Positions 53,425 to 61,054 of a stretch of 61,054 bases of DNA are shown one piece after another. The DNA comes from JAFDBW01 sp963723355 (lineage in GTDB: Bacteria > Desulfobacterota > Desulfuromonadia > Desulfuromonadales > BM103). The stretch covers positions 1 to 61,054 of the forward strand of contig CAVRQQ010000004.1 in NCBI GenBank assembly GCA_963723355.1, in the 5' to 3' direction. How positions within the stretch are numbered: position 1 is the first letter of the stretch; each line of letters begins with the position of its first letter. The translations under genes were made by a program, and so were the position numbers. The notes beneath the pieces were generated by a model. The model was not told the origin of the DNA and made no database searches. It saw only the letters and a program-made list of their open reading frames with translations.

Positions 53425-54444
53425 CTACCTGGTTTTTGTTCTGATCTGGTCGCCGCGGTAGATCGGCAGGTTGGTTGTCCGGGTGATCAGGGCTTCGGCA
53501 AAGCCCCTGCGAACCTCGAGAACGATAGCATCTCCGAGGTCGATATCCGGCAGGATCAGCACCTTGTCCTTGTCAGCCTGCTCGGTCGCTTCACGTTTGC
53601 GATAGATGTCCAGTTCGTGACCGACCATCAGGCCACTGTCCTCTCCCACGTCGATCAGGATAACCTCCCATTGACCCATAGCAACGTTGCCGACGTCGTT
53701 GGCCAGGATATAGCCCTCGAGCACATTGTCAGAGAACAGGCGCTGGATCCGGCTGGGGATTTCTTTATAGGGGCGCAACTTTGCGCCGCGTTCAATTTCC
53801 CGCAGCGCGTTGGTAATGGTTGCTACGGCGACGGTCGGAGTGACTTCCGTGATTTCGACGGTGCCGAGCTGAATCGTCTGGTAGCCGAGGATTGCACTCT
53901 CTCTCTGGTGTCCCCATTTGCCTTCGGCAAGGGGATGGATGATTGGCTGTCCCATCTCAATCAATTCATAGATATCGCCGGGGTTGGTTGCGGCAAGGTC
54001 GTTCATCTCGAGGAAAATCGTATCTCCGGTAGTCACCATGACGCGATTGTCGACGGTGTCGACCAGGGTCCCCAGGGTTTTTACCTCTTCATCACTGATG
54101 AAGCTCTGGGCTCCGCCGAAAGTGGGGATCAAGAGGATTTCGTCCTCGGTCATGAATGCTGCACCGATCTCGCCGGTCCCTTCACCGACCGGGATGATCT
54201 CGATGCGCCCGTCATAGATGCGCAACTTCTGTCCCGGGTAGATCAGGTGGGGATTGCCGATCGCCGGGTTGTTGGACCACAGGTTAGGCCAGTAGTAGGG
54301 GTCTTTTATGAAGCGTTGGGAGATGTCCCATAGGGTGTCGCCCTGTTTGACCGTGTAGATGATCGGCTCCTCCTTGGCGATGGCAATGCCAGGCCAGACC
54401 ATAAACAATAAACAGGCAGTCAGGATAGTACGTTTGAGATTCAT
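53425..54444 (-). CDS. Secreted LysM-domain protein
   Basis: Starting from the ATG at 54444, the protein has a signal peptide (MNLKRTILTACLLFMVWPGI, AIAKEE) and one LysM module (IYTVKQGDTLWDISQRFIKD, with YPGQKLRIYDG). The remaining 240 residues or so are rich in beta strands and repeated VGxxG-like turns. LysM modules bind peptidoglycan, so the protein is probably an envelope factor. The gene follows the CpoB-like lipoprotein gene with a 22-base gap and ends in a strong terminator. A longer start at 54462 is possible but weaker. Confidence 0.8.
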   Translation of the reverse strand: MNLKRTILTACLLFMVWPGIAIAKEEPIIYTVKQGDTLWDISQRFIKDPYYWPNLWSNNPAIGNPHLIYPGQKLRIYDGRIEIIPVGEGTGEIGAAFMTEDEILLIPTFGGAQSFISDEEVKTLGTLVDTVDNRVMVTTGDTIFLEMNDLAATNPGDIYELIEMGQPIIHPLAEGKWGHQRESAILGYQTIQLGTVEITEVTPTVAVATITNALREIERGAKLRPYKEIPSRIQRLFSDNVLEGYILANDVGNVAMGQWEVILIDVGEDSGLMVGHELDIYRKREATEQADKDKVLILPDIDLGDAIVLEVRRGFAEALITRTTNLPIYRGDQIRTKTR

Positions 54445-54466
54445 GTCTCCCCCTTGATGCAACCGG

Positions 54467-55162
54467 TCAGGGTATCACCAGTTCCTGGGCCTTTTGGGTT
54501 GCAGTGCTTTTCGGATAACGTTGATTCAATGTATCAATCGCCTGGCGGGCTTCATCGCTTGCCCCCAGTTGCAGCTGAGCGATGGCAATCTTGTAAAGGG
54601 CGTCCGGGCTTTTCGGCGCGCCCGAATATTCGCTGAGGACTCGCTCGAATTCACGTATTGCCACGATGTATTGCTGTTGGTTGAAATAGCTGTCCGCAAG
54701 CCAGAATTGCGCATTACTGGCATAGCTGTTATTCGGGAAGCGCTGCAGGAAGGTTTCAAAGCCCTGTACTGCAGATTGGAAGCGGCCGGAGGCATAATCG
54801 CCGAAAGCCTGGAGATAAACAGCGGTTGGTGAACCATCGTCCTGGCCCTGCACGGTCGTGGTGTCAGGGGTACGTGGCAGTGACCCCGGCTGGTAAGTTC
54901 CTGCTGGCGTCAGCGATCCTCGCCGCAGTTGATCGATCTCCTGGGCCTGTTCCTGCTGTTGGTCCTGCAGCTCGGCGAGTTGTCGGGACACATTCTGAAG
55001 CTCCTGTCCCTGTTTGTCGAGCATCGTCAGCAGGTGGCGCATATCCTGGGTCAGGTTGCCGGATTGCTTGGTTGTCGGCGGCGGGGCGCACGACGCCAGC
55101 AGACCGAGCAGGAGCAAAGCGATTACAAGCCTATATGTCATATGTCTAAGGGAGATTGTCAT
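54467..55162 (-). CDS. cpoB: CpoB/YbgF-like periplasmic TPR lipoprotein
   Basis: The N-terminus has a lipobox LLLGLLASC, followed by an alpha-helical coiled-coil (QGQELQNVSRQLAELQDQQQ). Two TPR-like units and the YbgF hallmarks come next: QSAVQGFETFLQRFPNNSYA and ANAQFWLADSYF, SGAPKSPDALYKIA. In the Tol-Pal system CpoB coordinates cell wall synthesis with outer-membrane constriction. No tol or pal genes are adjacent here. The lipoprotein start could instead be at 55141 (MTYRLV). It heads the operon with the LysM gene. Confidence 0.78.
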   Translation of the reverse strand: MTISLRHMTYRLVIALLLLGLLASCAPPPTTKQSGNLTQDMRHLLTMLDKQGQELQNVSRQLAELQDQQQEQAQEIDQLRRGSLTPAGTYQPGSLPRTPDTTTVQGQDDGSPTAVYLQAFGDYASGRFQSAVQGFETFLQRFPNNSYASNAQFWLADSYFNQQQYIVAIREFERVLSEYSGAPKSPDALYKIAIAQLQLGASDEARQAIDTLNQRYPKSTATQKAQELVIP

Positions 55163-55325
55163 GTCGTCAGATTCAGTCGTCTCCGGAATTGAAATTTCCT
55201 AAAAATTATAGGCTTTTTCACGCCTTGTCAAGCATCATGGCCGGTCGTGTGATAATCTGGCCTTGCATGAAATATGCCTCGTTGTGATAGAGTAAACAGC
55301 AATCTTCGCGCACAAAGGTTATCCG

Positions 55326-56543
55326 ATGACCCCCGAACTCCTGGCTCCTGCCGGAAACATGGAAAAGCTGGAAACCGCCCTGCGTTACGGAGCGGATGCG
55401 GTTTACTGTGGTGTAGAGCGGTTCAGCTTGCGTGCCTTGGCCGGTAATCTCACCGTTCCGGAACTGTCCCGGGGCTGTGAACTGGCCCATTCCCTGGGCA
55501 AACGCCTTTACCTGACATTAAATGCCTACCTGCGTCCGAACGAGGAACAGGCTGCCCGCCAACTGCTGCGGGAACTTCTTCAGGTCCCGGTCGATGCCTA
55601 TATCCTCGCAGACCCGGGAATGCTGTCTCTGGTCAGGCAGATTGACCCTCTGAAAGAAGTACATCTTTCCACCCAGGCCAATACGACGAGCGCAGCAGCG
55701 GCTCATTTTTGGCAGTCGCAGGGCGTCAAACGGCTGAATCTGGCCCGCGAGCTGAGCCTGGGCGAAATTGCCGAGATCAGTGCAAACTCAGACGTTGAAC
55801 TGGAAGTCTTCGTGCACGGTGCGATGTGCATGGCTTATTCAGGGCGTTGCCTGCTCTCTGCGGGACTCTCAGGACGCAGTGCCAATCGTGGCACATGCAG
55901 TCATCCCTGCCGGTGGAAATACTCGCTTATGGAGGAGGCCCGGCCGGGTGAATACCTGCCGATCGAGGAGGATGACCGGGGCACCTATATCTTCAATAGC
56001 CGTGACCTCTGCCTGATCGATCATCTGCCGGCTCTGATCGGGGCAGGAGTCGACAGCCTGAAAATTGAAGGTCGGATGAAAAGCCTTTATTATGTCGCCG
56101 CCGTAACCAGGGTTTATCGCGCAGCTTTGGATGCCTGGCGTGATAACCCGGATACCGTCCAGATTGACCCGGGGTGGCGCAGGGAGCTTGAAGCGGTTAG
56201 CCACCGGCCGTACGGGACAGGTTTTCTCTTCGACCATGACCACGCCTTCGTGCATGCCGAAAACAGCCTGTACAGTCGTGATTGTGATTTCGTAGGGATC
56301 GTCAGGGAAGCCTTGCCTGAAGGGGGCTGGCTGGTGGAAGGCCGCAACCGTATCCAGAGCGGTGACAGACTGGAGATCATCGGGCCTGCAATGCGCCAGG
56401 CCGAACTGGTTTTTGCCGGGGCCTGCGATGCCCAGGGCGGCAAAATCGAGATCGTTCAGCCAAATGCCATGGTCCAGATGGCCCTGCCGGTTGGGACCAT
56501 GCCCGGCGACCTGTTGCGCCGCTGGCACGAGCAGGTCGGGTAA
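55326..56543 (+). CDS. trhP: U32-family protein (YegQ/TrhP-like)
   Basis: This 405-residue protein has the U32 signature at its start (PELLAPAGNMEKLETALRYG, ADAVYCG) and conserved cysteines in VHGAMCMAYSGRCLLS and ANRGTCSHPCRW, with LKIEGRMKSLYYVA following. TrhP-type members take part in tRNA uridine hydroxylation with an Fe-S cluster. Other U32 members have different roles, so the substrate is inferred from the close match to the TrhP-style motifs. It is divergent from the cpoB-like gene. Confidence 0.82.
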   Translation: MTPELLAPAGNMEKLETALRYGADAVYCGVERFSLRALAGNLTVPELSRGCELAHSLGKRLYLTLNAYLRPNEEQAARQLLRELLQVPVDAYILADPGMLSLVRQIDPLKEVHLSTQANTTSAAAAHFWQSQGVKRLNLARELSLGEIAEISANSDVELEVFVHGAMCMAYSGRCLLSAGLSGRSANRGTCSHPCRWKYSLMEEARPGEYLPIEEDDRGTYIFNSRDLCLIDHLPALIGAGVDSLKIEGRMKSLYYVAAVTRVYRAALDAWRDNPDTVQIDPGWRRELEAVSHRPYGTGFLFDHDHAFVHAENSLYSRDCDFVGIVREALPEGGWLVEGRNRIQSGDRLEIIGPAMRQAELVFAGACDAQGGKIEIVQPNAMVQMALPVGTMPGDLLRRWHEQVG

Positions 56544-56550
56544 TTGTTGC

Positions 56551-57198
56551 TCAAGCCTGCCAGGTCCGCAGGGACATCACATCACAACAGGTCAGTTGGC
56601 GGCCGTAAACGCAGCCGGTATCGACGCCTATCCGGCGCTCACCAAGCAGAGGCTCTTTGAGCGGGGTGTGGCCATAGACCACGGGTTTGCCCCAGTCGAA
56701 GTCCGATTCGAGGAACTCGTTGCGAATCCAGAGCATGTCGAAGTCCTTTTGCTCCGCCAAAGGGATTTCCGGCCGCAGACCGGCGTGGACAAAGATATGC
56801 TGTTCTGATTCGAAATAATGCCGTAACGAGTCAAGGAAGCGGCGATGGGCAGAGGGGACAGGCCACATCCGACAATCGCGGTAGCTGTCCAGGGTTTGCT
56901 GTCCACCGTTGATGAGAAATATGGCCGGATCAAGCCCGTCGAGGTAATCGATGAACATCTGCTCATGATTGCCGCGCAAAAAGACTGTTGCAGGAAAGGC
57001 CGCGGCAAATCTTATCAGGTAATCGACCACCCCGGCGCTGGCCGGTCCGCGATCGACATAATCGCCAAGGAACACGATCCTGTCGGCAGAATTCGGCTTG
57101 ACCCGTTCCATGAGCTCGGTTAACTGGGTCAGGCAACCGTGGATGTCGCCTATCGCAAGCCATCTGCCCTCCGGTGGTTTTGTCCGTATTGGCTTCAT
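56551..57198 (-). CDS. Metallophosphatase (Ser/Thr phosphatase or ApaH-like)
   Basis: This 215-residue protein has the calcineurin-like metal motifs in order: IGDIHGC, FLGDYVDRGP, LRGNHEQM and a late VYGHTPL. Length and layout fit PrpA/PrpE-type phosphatases or small ApaH relatives. It is convergent with the U32 gene, with 7 bases between their ends. The natural substrate is not evident. Confidence 0.82.
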   Translation of the reverse strand: MKPIRTKPPEGRWLAIGDIHGCLTQLTELMERVKPNSADRIVFLGDYVDRGPASAGVVDYLIRFAAAFPATVFLRGNHEQMFIDYLDGLDPAIFLINGGQQTLDSYRDCRMWPVPSAHRRFLDSLRHYFESEQHIFVHAGLRPEIPLAEQKDFDMLWIRNEFLESDFDWGKPVVYGHTPLKEPLLGERRIGVDTGCVYGRQLTCCDVMSLRTWQA

Positions 57199-57312
57199 CT
57201 CTTCATTCTACCCGTTTCTGCCGTCCTGTGAAGGCCAGGAAAGGGTTGTTTGAACGCCGCGTTCACGGCATACTGATGCGGTTTCCAGAATGCTGCTATG
57301 TTCGGAGCGAGC

Positions 57313-58227
57313 ATGCGGATCAAGTTGATAGCCAATCCGGTCAGTGGCGGTGATGCCCGGCCGCGTATCCAGGCGGCCCTGGGGACTTTGCGAAACCTGG
57401 GGGCCGAAGTCGACCTCTGCATGACCGCAGCCAGGGGCGACGCCAGGCAGGCCGCATCGCAGGCCGTTTCGGAGGGCTATGACCGGGTTGTCGTCGCCGG
57501 TGGAGATGGCACCCTCAACGAGGTGGTCAACGGTGTCGCCTCACCGGGTCTGCCGATTGGCTTACTGCCACTTGGCACGGTGAATGTTTTTGCCCTCGAA
57601 GCCGGGATTCCGTTGCAGATCGAAAAAGCCTGTGCTGTCGCCATGCAGGGGGCCCCGCGTGTGATAACGCTCGGCAAAATCAATGGTGAGCTGTTTCTGC
57701 TCATGGCCAGCGCTGGCTGGGACGCCGCGGCGGTTGCGCATGTGCGGCCTGGATTGAAGAAGCTGCTTGGCCGGATGGCCTATGCGGTCAGTGCGGTCGA
57801 AACCCTCCTGTTCAGGCCTCCATCAGCACTGCATCTACATCTGCCGGATGGCCGTTGTCTCAAAGGGTTCGGCGTGGTCGTCAGCAACTGCCGTTTCTAT
57901 GGTGGCCGCTATGTGGTGACCCCTGCAGCCTCGATGTTCAAAGATGACCTGGAGGTTTGCCTGCTCTGTCAGGGCAGTCGTGTTGCGCTCCTGAGATTCG
58001 CTTTGTCTCTGGCCCTGAAACACCCGTTGCGCGCACCGCTTGCAGAGTTTCTGACCGTGGATGAAGTCAGCTTGAAAGGTGCCGGTGTCGCCATTCAGGT
58101 TGATGGTGATGATTTCGGAACCCTGCCGGTTCTGATCGAGGTGGTTCCGCGGGCCGTTACCATGGTGTTGCCCGGGGGCTCGTTTTCTGAAAGGGCTGTT
58201 GATGTCGACTCTCAAATCACGCGATAA
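57313..58227 (+). CDS. YegS-type lipid kinase (diacylglycerol-kinase fold)
   Basis: The start at 57313 (MRIKLIANPVSGGDARP) has GGAG five bases upstream. The protein (about 304 residues) shows the kinase signature VVVAGGDGTLNEVVNGV and the later LPLGTVNVFALE. The C-terminal segment carries QVDGDDFG, typical of the second subdomain. It should phosphorylate diacylglycerol or a related lipid in the membrane. It overlaps the next gene by 26 bases, so the two are coupled. Confidence 0.85.
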   Translation: MRIKLIANPVSGGDARPRIQAALGTLRNLGAEVDLCMTAARGDARQAASQAVSEGYDRVVVAGGDGTLNEVVNGVASPGLPIGLLPLGTVNVFALEAGIPLQIEKACAVAMQGAPRVITLGKINGELFLLMASAGWDAAAVAHVRPGLKKLLGRMAYAVSAVETLLFRPPSALHLHLPDGRCLKGFGVVVSNCRFYGGRYVVTPAASMFKDDLEVCLLCQGSRVALLRFALSLALKHPLRAPLAEFLTVDEVSLKGAGVAIQVDGDDFGTLPVLIEVVPRAVTMVLPGGSFSERAVDVDSQITR

Positions 58228-58738
58228 TGTGTTTCCCGGCAGGGTTCTCGATGTTGGCGTCGAGACGCATGAAATGCCCGACGGCCGGTGCTCGGCGTTT
58301 GAGATAATTCGCCATCCCGGAGGGGCTGCAATCCTGCCGGTTCTCGCTGATGGCAGAGTGCTTCTGATCCGGCAGTTCCGACCGGCAATCGGCGAGATGG
58401 TCTATGAGATCCCGGCCGGGCGCCTGGAACCGGGGGAGTCTGCCCGGGGTTGTGCTGCGCGTGAATTGATCGAAGAGGCCGGTTATGCGGCCGCAAAAAT
58501 CCTGCCGCTTGGCAGCTTCTGGAGCACCGTGGGTTTTTGTGATGAACGGATCTACCTGTTCCTCGGCAAGGAGCTCTCAGAAGTTGAACAGCAGCTCGAA
58601 CCGGACGAGGTGATCGATCTCTGCCCCGTGTCACTGGATGAGGCCCTGAACAAAATCAGGAGCGGAGAGATCCTTGACAGCAAGACACAGCTGGCCCTGT
58701 TGCACTACCAGCGCCTCTGCGAAGGGAATGGTGTGTGA
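58202..58738 (+). CDS. NUDIX hydrolase, ADP-ribose pyrophosphatase type
   Basis: This protein of about 178 residues contains the Nudix box as GRLEPGESARGCAARELIEE followed by AGYA. The N-terminal substrate-binding strand is GAAILPVLADGRVLLIRQFR and the C-terminal ends in LDSKTQLALLHYQRL. These features match ADP-sugar pyrophosphatases (NudF/AdpP type). It overlaps the next gene by four bases (GTGA). Confidence 0.85.
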   Translation: MSTLKSRDNVFPGRVLDVGVETHEMPDGRCSAFEIIRHPGGAAILPVLADGRVLLIRQFRPAIGEMVYEIPAGRLEPGESARGCAARELIEEAGYAAAKILPLGSFWSTVGFCDERIYLFLGKELSEVEQQLEPDEVIDLCPVSLDEALNKIRSGEILDSKTQLALLHYQRLCEGNGV

Positions 58739-59592
58739 GCGCCCTGCCTGATACATATGCTTCACCTCTCCACCTGCCCTTTAACCGGGCCTGTCTGGAT
58801 GCGCAATTCATCTTGGAAAGTCCGCAACCGGACCCGGGCGGACCAGGGTATGGTGTGTTGTTGCGCGGCAGCAAAATGCTTGTGGTGAGAGCGCAGGACA
58901 GGTTCGAGCTACCCTTTGGAGAGTGGCCCGATGCCCCATCCCTTTACCTGGGGCACTGGCAAGGGAAACCTTGTCGCCTGGTTGACTTTGGCGATGGTGA
59001 CAGGGTGCCGGAGACTCTTGAAATGCTCGGTCTCCTGGACGAACAGCCGCTGCTGCCGATTGACCTGCTGAGCCTCGGCGGCATGGGCCGCATGATCCTG
59101 CACTGGCAGGCCCGCAGCCGTTACTGCGGCTACTGCGGTGAGCCGACCGTCTGGCTGGCCGGGGAGTGGGGGAGAGGTTGCCCGTCGTGCGAGGCCCATG
59201 CCTATCCGGCCATTCACCCCTGCGCCATCGTCCTGGTGACCCGTCCCGGTGAAGTCCTGCTGACCCGTAAACCTGCCTGGGCTCCCAACCGGTATAGCCT
59301 GGTGGCCGGATTCCAGGAGTTTGGCGAATCACTGGAAGAGGCCGCGATACGGGAGATTGCCGAGGAAACCGGGGTGATTGCCGCCAATGTCCGCTACGTC
59401 GGCAGCCAATCCTGGCCCTTCCCCAGCCAGGTCATGGTCGGCTTCGTCGCGGATTTCGTCAGTGGTGAGGTCCGGGTTGATAGGCGAGAGTTGGCAGACG
59501 CGCGCTGGTTTTCGGTCGATGACCTGCCGCAGCTGCCACCCAAGCGCAGCATCGCTCGCTACATTCTCGATACGACCTTGAACCTGTTGTGA
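58735..59592 (+). CDS. nudC: NAD(+) diphosphatase NudC
   Basis: The GTG start at 58735 overlaps the previous stop. The 285-residue protein has an N-terminal domain, a zinc ribbon (YCGYCG and CPSC) and a Nudix box GFQEFGESLEEAAIREIAEE followed by TGV. The specific tail SQSWPFPSQVM matches the NudC hallmark SQPWPFPxS, with Ser for Pro. It cleaves NAD(H) or removes NAD caps from RNA. Confidence 0.9.
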   Translation: MSALPDTYASPLHLPFNRACLDAQFILESPQPDPGGPGYGVLLRGSKMLVVRAQDRFELPFGEWPDAPSLYLGHWQGKPCRLVDFGDGDRVPETLEMLGLLDEQPLLPIDLLSLGGMGRMILHWQARSRYCGYCGEPTVWLAGEWGRGCPSCEAHAYPAIHPCAIVLVTRPGEVLLTRKPAWAPNRYSLVAGFQEFGESLEEAAIREIAEETGVIAANVRYVGSQSWPFPSQVMVGFVADFVSGEVRVDRRELADARWFSVDDLPQLPPKRSIARYILDTTLNLL

Positions 59593-59605
59593 TCGGGAGC
59601 AGACT

Positions 59606-59851
59606 ATGCCCGCAGAAATCTTCATCAAACGGTATTTTCAACTGCCGCGTGCCGAGATCGGTCAGCTGCGTTTTATCCTGGAAAGCTACGATGGCCTGGC
59701 TTTTGCCAGGACTCTGGACAGTCACACCGGCCTGGTCGAGATTGCCTGCTCGCCGAGCCGTACGGATGATCTCGATGCCCTGCTTCAGACGCTTTGCGAG
59801 GAGCTTGGACTCCGGGAAGCCCCGGTGCCGGAAGACATCCCCCCGCTTTAG
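59606..59851 (+). CDS. DUF4911 domain protein
   Basis: This 81-residue protein begins MPAEIFIKRYFQLPRAEIGQ and continues with LRFILESYDGLAFARTLD and the helical DLDALLQTLCEELGL, fitting the small DUF4911 family. Its role is unknown. It follows nudC by 13 bases and overlaps the convergent OsmC gene by four bases at their stops. Confidence 0.75.
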   Translation: MPAEIFIKRYFQLPRAEIGQLRFILESYDGLAFARTLDSHTGLVEIACSPSRTDDLDALLQTLCEELGLREAPVPEDIPPL

Positions 59852-60234
59852 ACCGTAACAAGCTCAATCTCCGGCGGATCGACCAGCACCTTCTTCACCG
59901 CACATTGGTCGGTGGCGCGGATAATAGCCCCACGATACTTTTCCGGGAATCCGTCCGGCAGGTTCAAGGTGATTTCTATGCGATCCAGCCGCTTTGTTTC
60001 AGGGTTGCGCCGGGTGGTCAACGACAGGCGCATGCCGTCGGTCGTCAGTTCGCGCTGTTGACAAAAGCGCAGGGCGTAAAACCCGGCACAAGTGCCTAAC
60101 GAGACCAGGAACAGGTCGAATGGTGCCGGCGCGGAATTCTCTCCGCCATTTTTCTCTGGTTGATCGGTCGCGATGTCAAAGCCGCCGTATTGTGCGTTGA
60201 CCCGGACGCCGCCCGGGAATGTGATTTCCATCAT
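59848..60234 (-). CDS. OsmC-family protein
   Basis: This 128-residue protein has the OsmC pattern: an N-terminal beta sheet (FPGGVRVNAQYGGFDIATDQ), PFDLFLVSLGTCAGFYALRFC with a conserved Cys, and a C-terminal helix-strand (GFPEKYRGAIIRATDQCAVKK), where a second Cys can complete the redox pair. Members reduce organic hydroperoxides, but many have other roles. It is convergent with DUF4911. Confidence 0.82.
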   Translation of the reverse strand: MMEITFPGGVRVNAQYGGFDIATDQPEKNGGENSAPAPFDLFLVSLGTCAGFYALRFCQQRELTTDGMRLSLTTRRNPETKRLDRIEITLNLPDGFPEKYRGAIIRATDQCAVKKVLVDPPEIELVTV

Positions 60235-60294
60235 ATTGCACTCCTCAAATATCTTTCGGTTTTTTCTCTGTAAAGCTGTCCTTGTGGTCTCCGC

Positions 60295-61054
60295 CTACCA
60301 TTTCTCATGCGCCGGTTTCAATGGCACCAGTTCATATTCCCGCCTGCCGAGGCCTGTTTTCTCGCCATGCTCGAGTTGCACTTCCCAGTCGATTTTCGGA
60401 TAGACGCCGCGAAACTTGTCACTGCCTGGTTCATGACCGTTCTGCATGGCCGTGCCGGGCAGACCACGGGCCCGGTTGACAAGGTCGGCGCAGGCCTGGT
60501 CGAGTGCGACCGGGTCGGTCGAGGCAAGAATGCCGAGGTCAGGGACGATCGGCGCATCAGAGTGCCCGTAACAATCACAGGCCGGAGAAACCTGGGTAAT
60601 GAAGTTGATGAAGAGCACTTTCCCGGTTTTGCCGGATACCGCACCGAGGGAGTATTCGGCCATTTTCTTCATCACCAGCGAGGCTTCCTCGTTCCAGTTG
60701 ATACGGATCGCCTGGGGTTCACAGATGGTGATGCAGCGACCACAGCCGGTACAGCGCTCTTCCGCAATGACAGCCTTGCCACTGCGAAGGTCTATCGCGT
60801 CATGGGCGCAGGCCTTGAGGCATGCACCGCAGGCCGTACAATGCTTTTGCGAGATGCTGGGGGCCACTGTGGAGTGCTGCTCGAGTTTCCCCTCGCGGCT
60901 TGAACAGCCCATGGCGAGATTCTTGATCGCACCGCCGAAACCGGTCAGCTCATGGCATTTGAAGTGGCTCAGACGTATCATTTGTCGGCCTCGAGAATCT
61001 CCTGGCCGATGTCAACCTCGCTCAGAAGCTCGCCGGGGACTGCAACGCGGCGTG
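60295..61054 (-). CDS. DUF362 ferredoxin-like protein, frameshifted and cut by the window edge
   Basis: The readable part contains HFKCHELTGFGGAIKNLAMG (the DUF362 region). It then has two 4Fe-4S motifs, CTACGACLKACAHDAIDL and CTGCGRCITICEPQAIRI, and a C-terminal part with ACDCYGHSDAPIVPDLGILA. The upstream end breaks at about 60983. On the other frame the sequence VPGELLSEVDIGQEILEADK runs off the window, and adding an A to the AAATG run rejoins it to MIRLSHFKC. The N-terminal half of the usual protein of about 370 residues lies beyond 61054. Its electron partner is unknown. Confidence 0.78.

Noticed and set aside
53311..54333. Plus-strand 340-codon frame opposite the LysM gene
   Set aside because: Shadow of the LysM-protein gene, and it includes the terminator palindrome.
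1..61054. CRISPR array, rRNA operon or prophage
   Set aside because: No regularly spaced direct repeats, rRNA-like sequence or phage structural genes were found in the window.

Overview
The window reads as the chromosome of an anaerobic, c-type-cytochrome-rich deltaproteobacterium, most likely a Desulfuromonadales/Geobacterales member. This rests on gene content rather than a marker gene: a periplasmic three-haem c7-type cytochrome, a GEMM-I riboswitch in front of a PilZ gene, a lactate racemase/FAD oxidase/Fe-S operon, a nucleotide-transporter-like HEAT/cyclic-nucleotide fusion protein, a MASE3 histidine kinase, and the block cpoB-LysM-dprA-smg-topA-trmFO. Most genes use GC-rich third positions. 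The exception is an AT-rich block at 5.9-7.6 kb.

Layout. 1-1.3 kb: end of a cytochrome c gene and a multi-TM partner. 1.3-2.3 kb: 10-TM metal exporter. 2.6-5.5 kb: mlaE-F-D lipid-transport operon with a terminator. 5.57-9.63 kb: an accessory island that starts at a truncated tRNA 3' half (closest to selC) and carries an intact AT-rich ATP-grasp ligase, a shattered N-formylglutamate-amidohydrolase-like gene and a broken glutathione-synthetase-like ATP-grasp gene. 9.66-18.7 kb: the HEAT/cNMP transporter-like protein and a five-gene oligopeptide/nickel-type ABC operon. 19.1-23.4 kb: TPR protein, J-domain/HTH protein, MinD-like ATPase, and a PilZ protein under a cyclic-dinucleotide riboswitch. 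23.4-28.0 kb: triheme cytochrome and the lactate operon larA-glcD-glcF. 28.2-33.4 kb: radA, moaC, a membrane protein, dksA and a histidine kinase. 33.4-44.3 kb: DUF554, TPR, ettA, a YkgJ protein, GFA, a QueG-like protein, a VTT-domain/FAD-disulfide-oxidoreductase fusion, a MOP-type transporter and gph. 44.4-55.2 kb: yggS, maf, a diguanylate cyclase, trmFO, topA, smg, dprA, a LysM protein and a CpoB-like lipoprotein. 55.3-61 kb: a U32 protein, phosphatase, lipid kinase, two NUDIX genes, DUF4911, OsmC and a DUF362 ferredoxin cut by the window edge.

A striking property of the whole window is the number of single-base frame breaks in otherwise well-conserved genes: about 20 in 61 kb, including trmFO, ettA, glcF, a histidine kinase and a DUF362 protein. 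Outside the island most look like sequence errors, because both halves stay coding and rejoin after a one- or two-base change. Inside the island the breaks are much denser, so real decay is plausible there. Frame-broken genes are reported as single features with the break position given.

How the parts may work together: lactate isomers are interconverted (LarA) and oxidised (GlcD/GlcF), with electrons passing to quinone and possibly periplasmic cytochromes. Cyclic-dinucleotide signalling appears as a synthase (GAF-GGDEF), a riboswitch and a PilZ effector. Envelope functions (Mla, CpoB, LysM, the metal exporter) are scattered through the window. The accessory island looks like a small peptide or thiol ligase cluster acquired at a tRNA site; its product is unknown.
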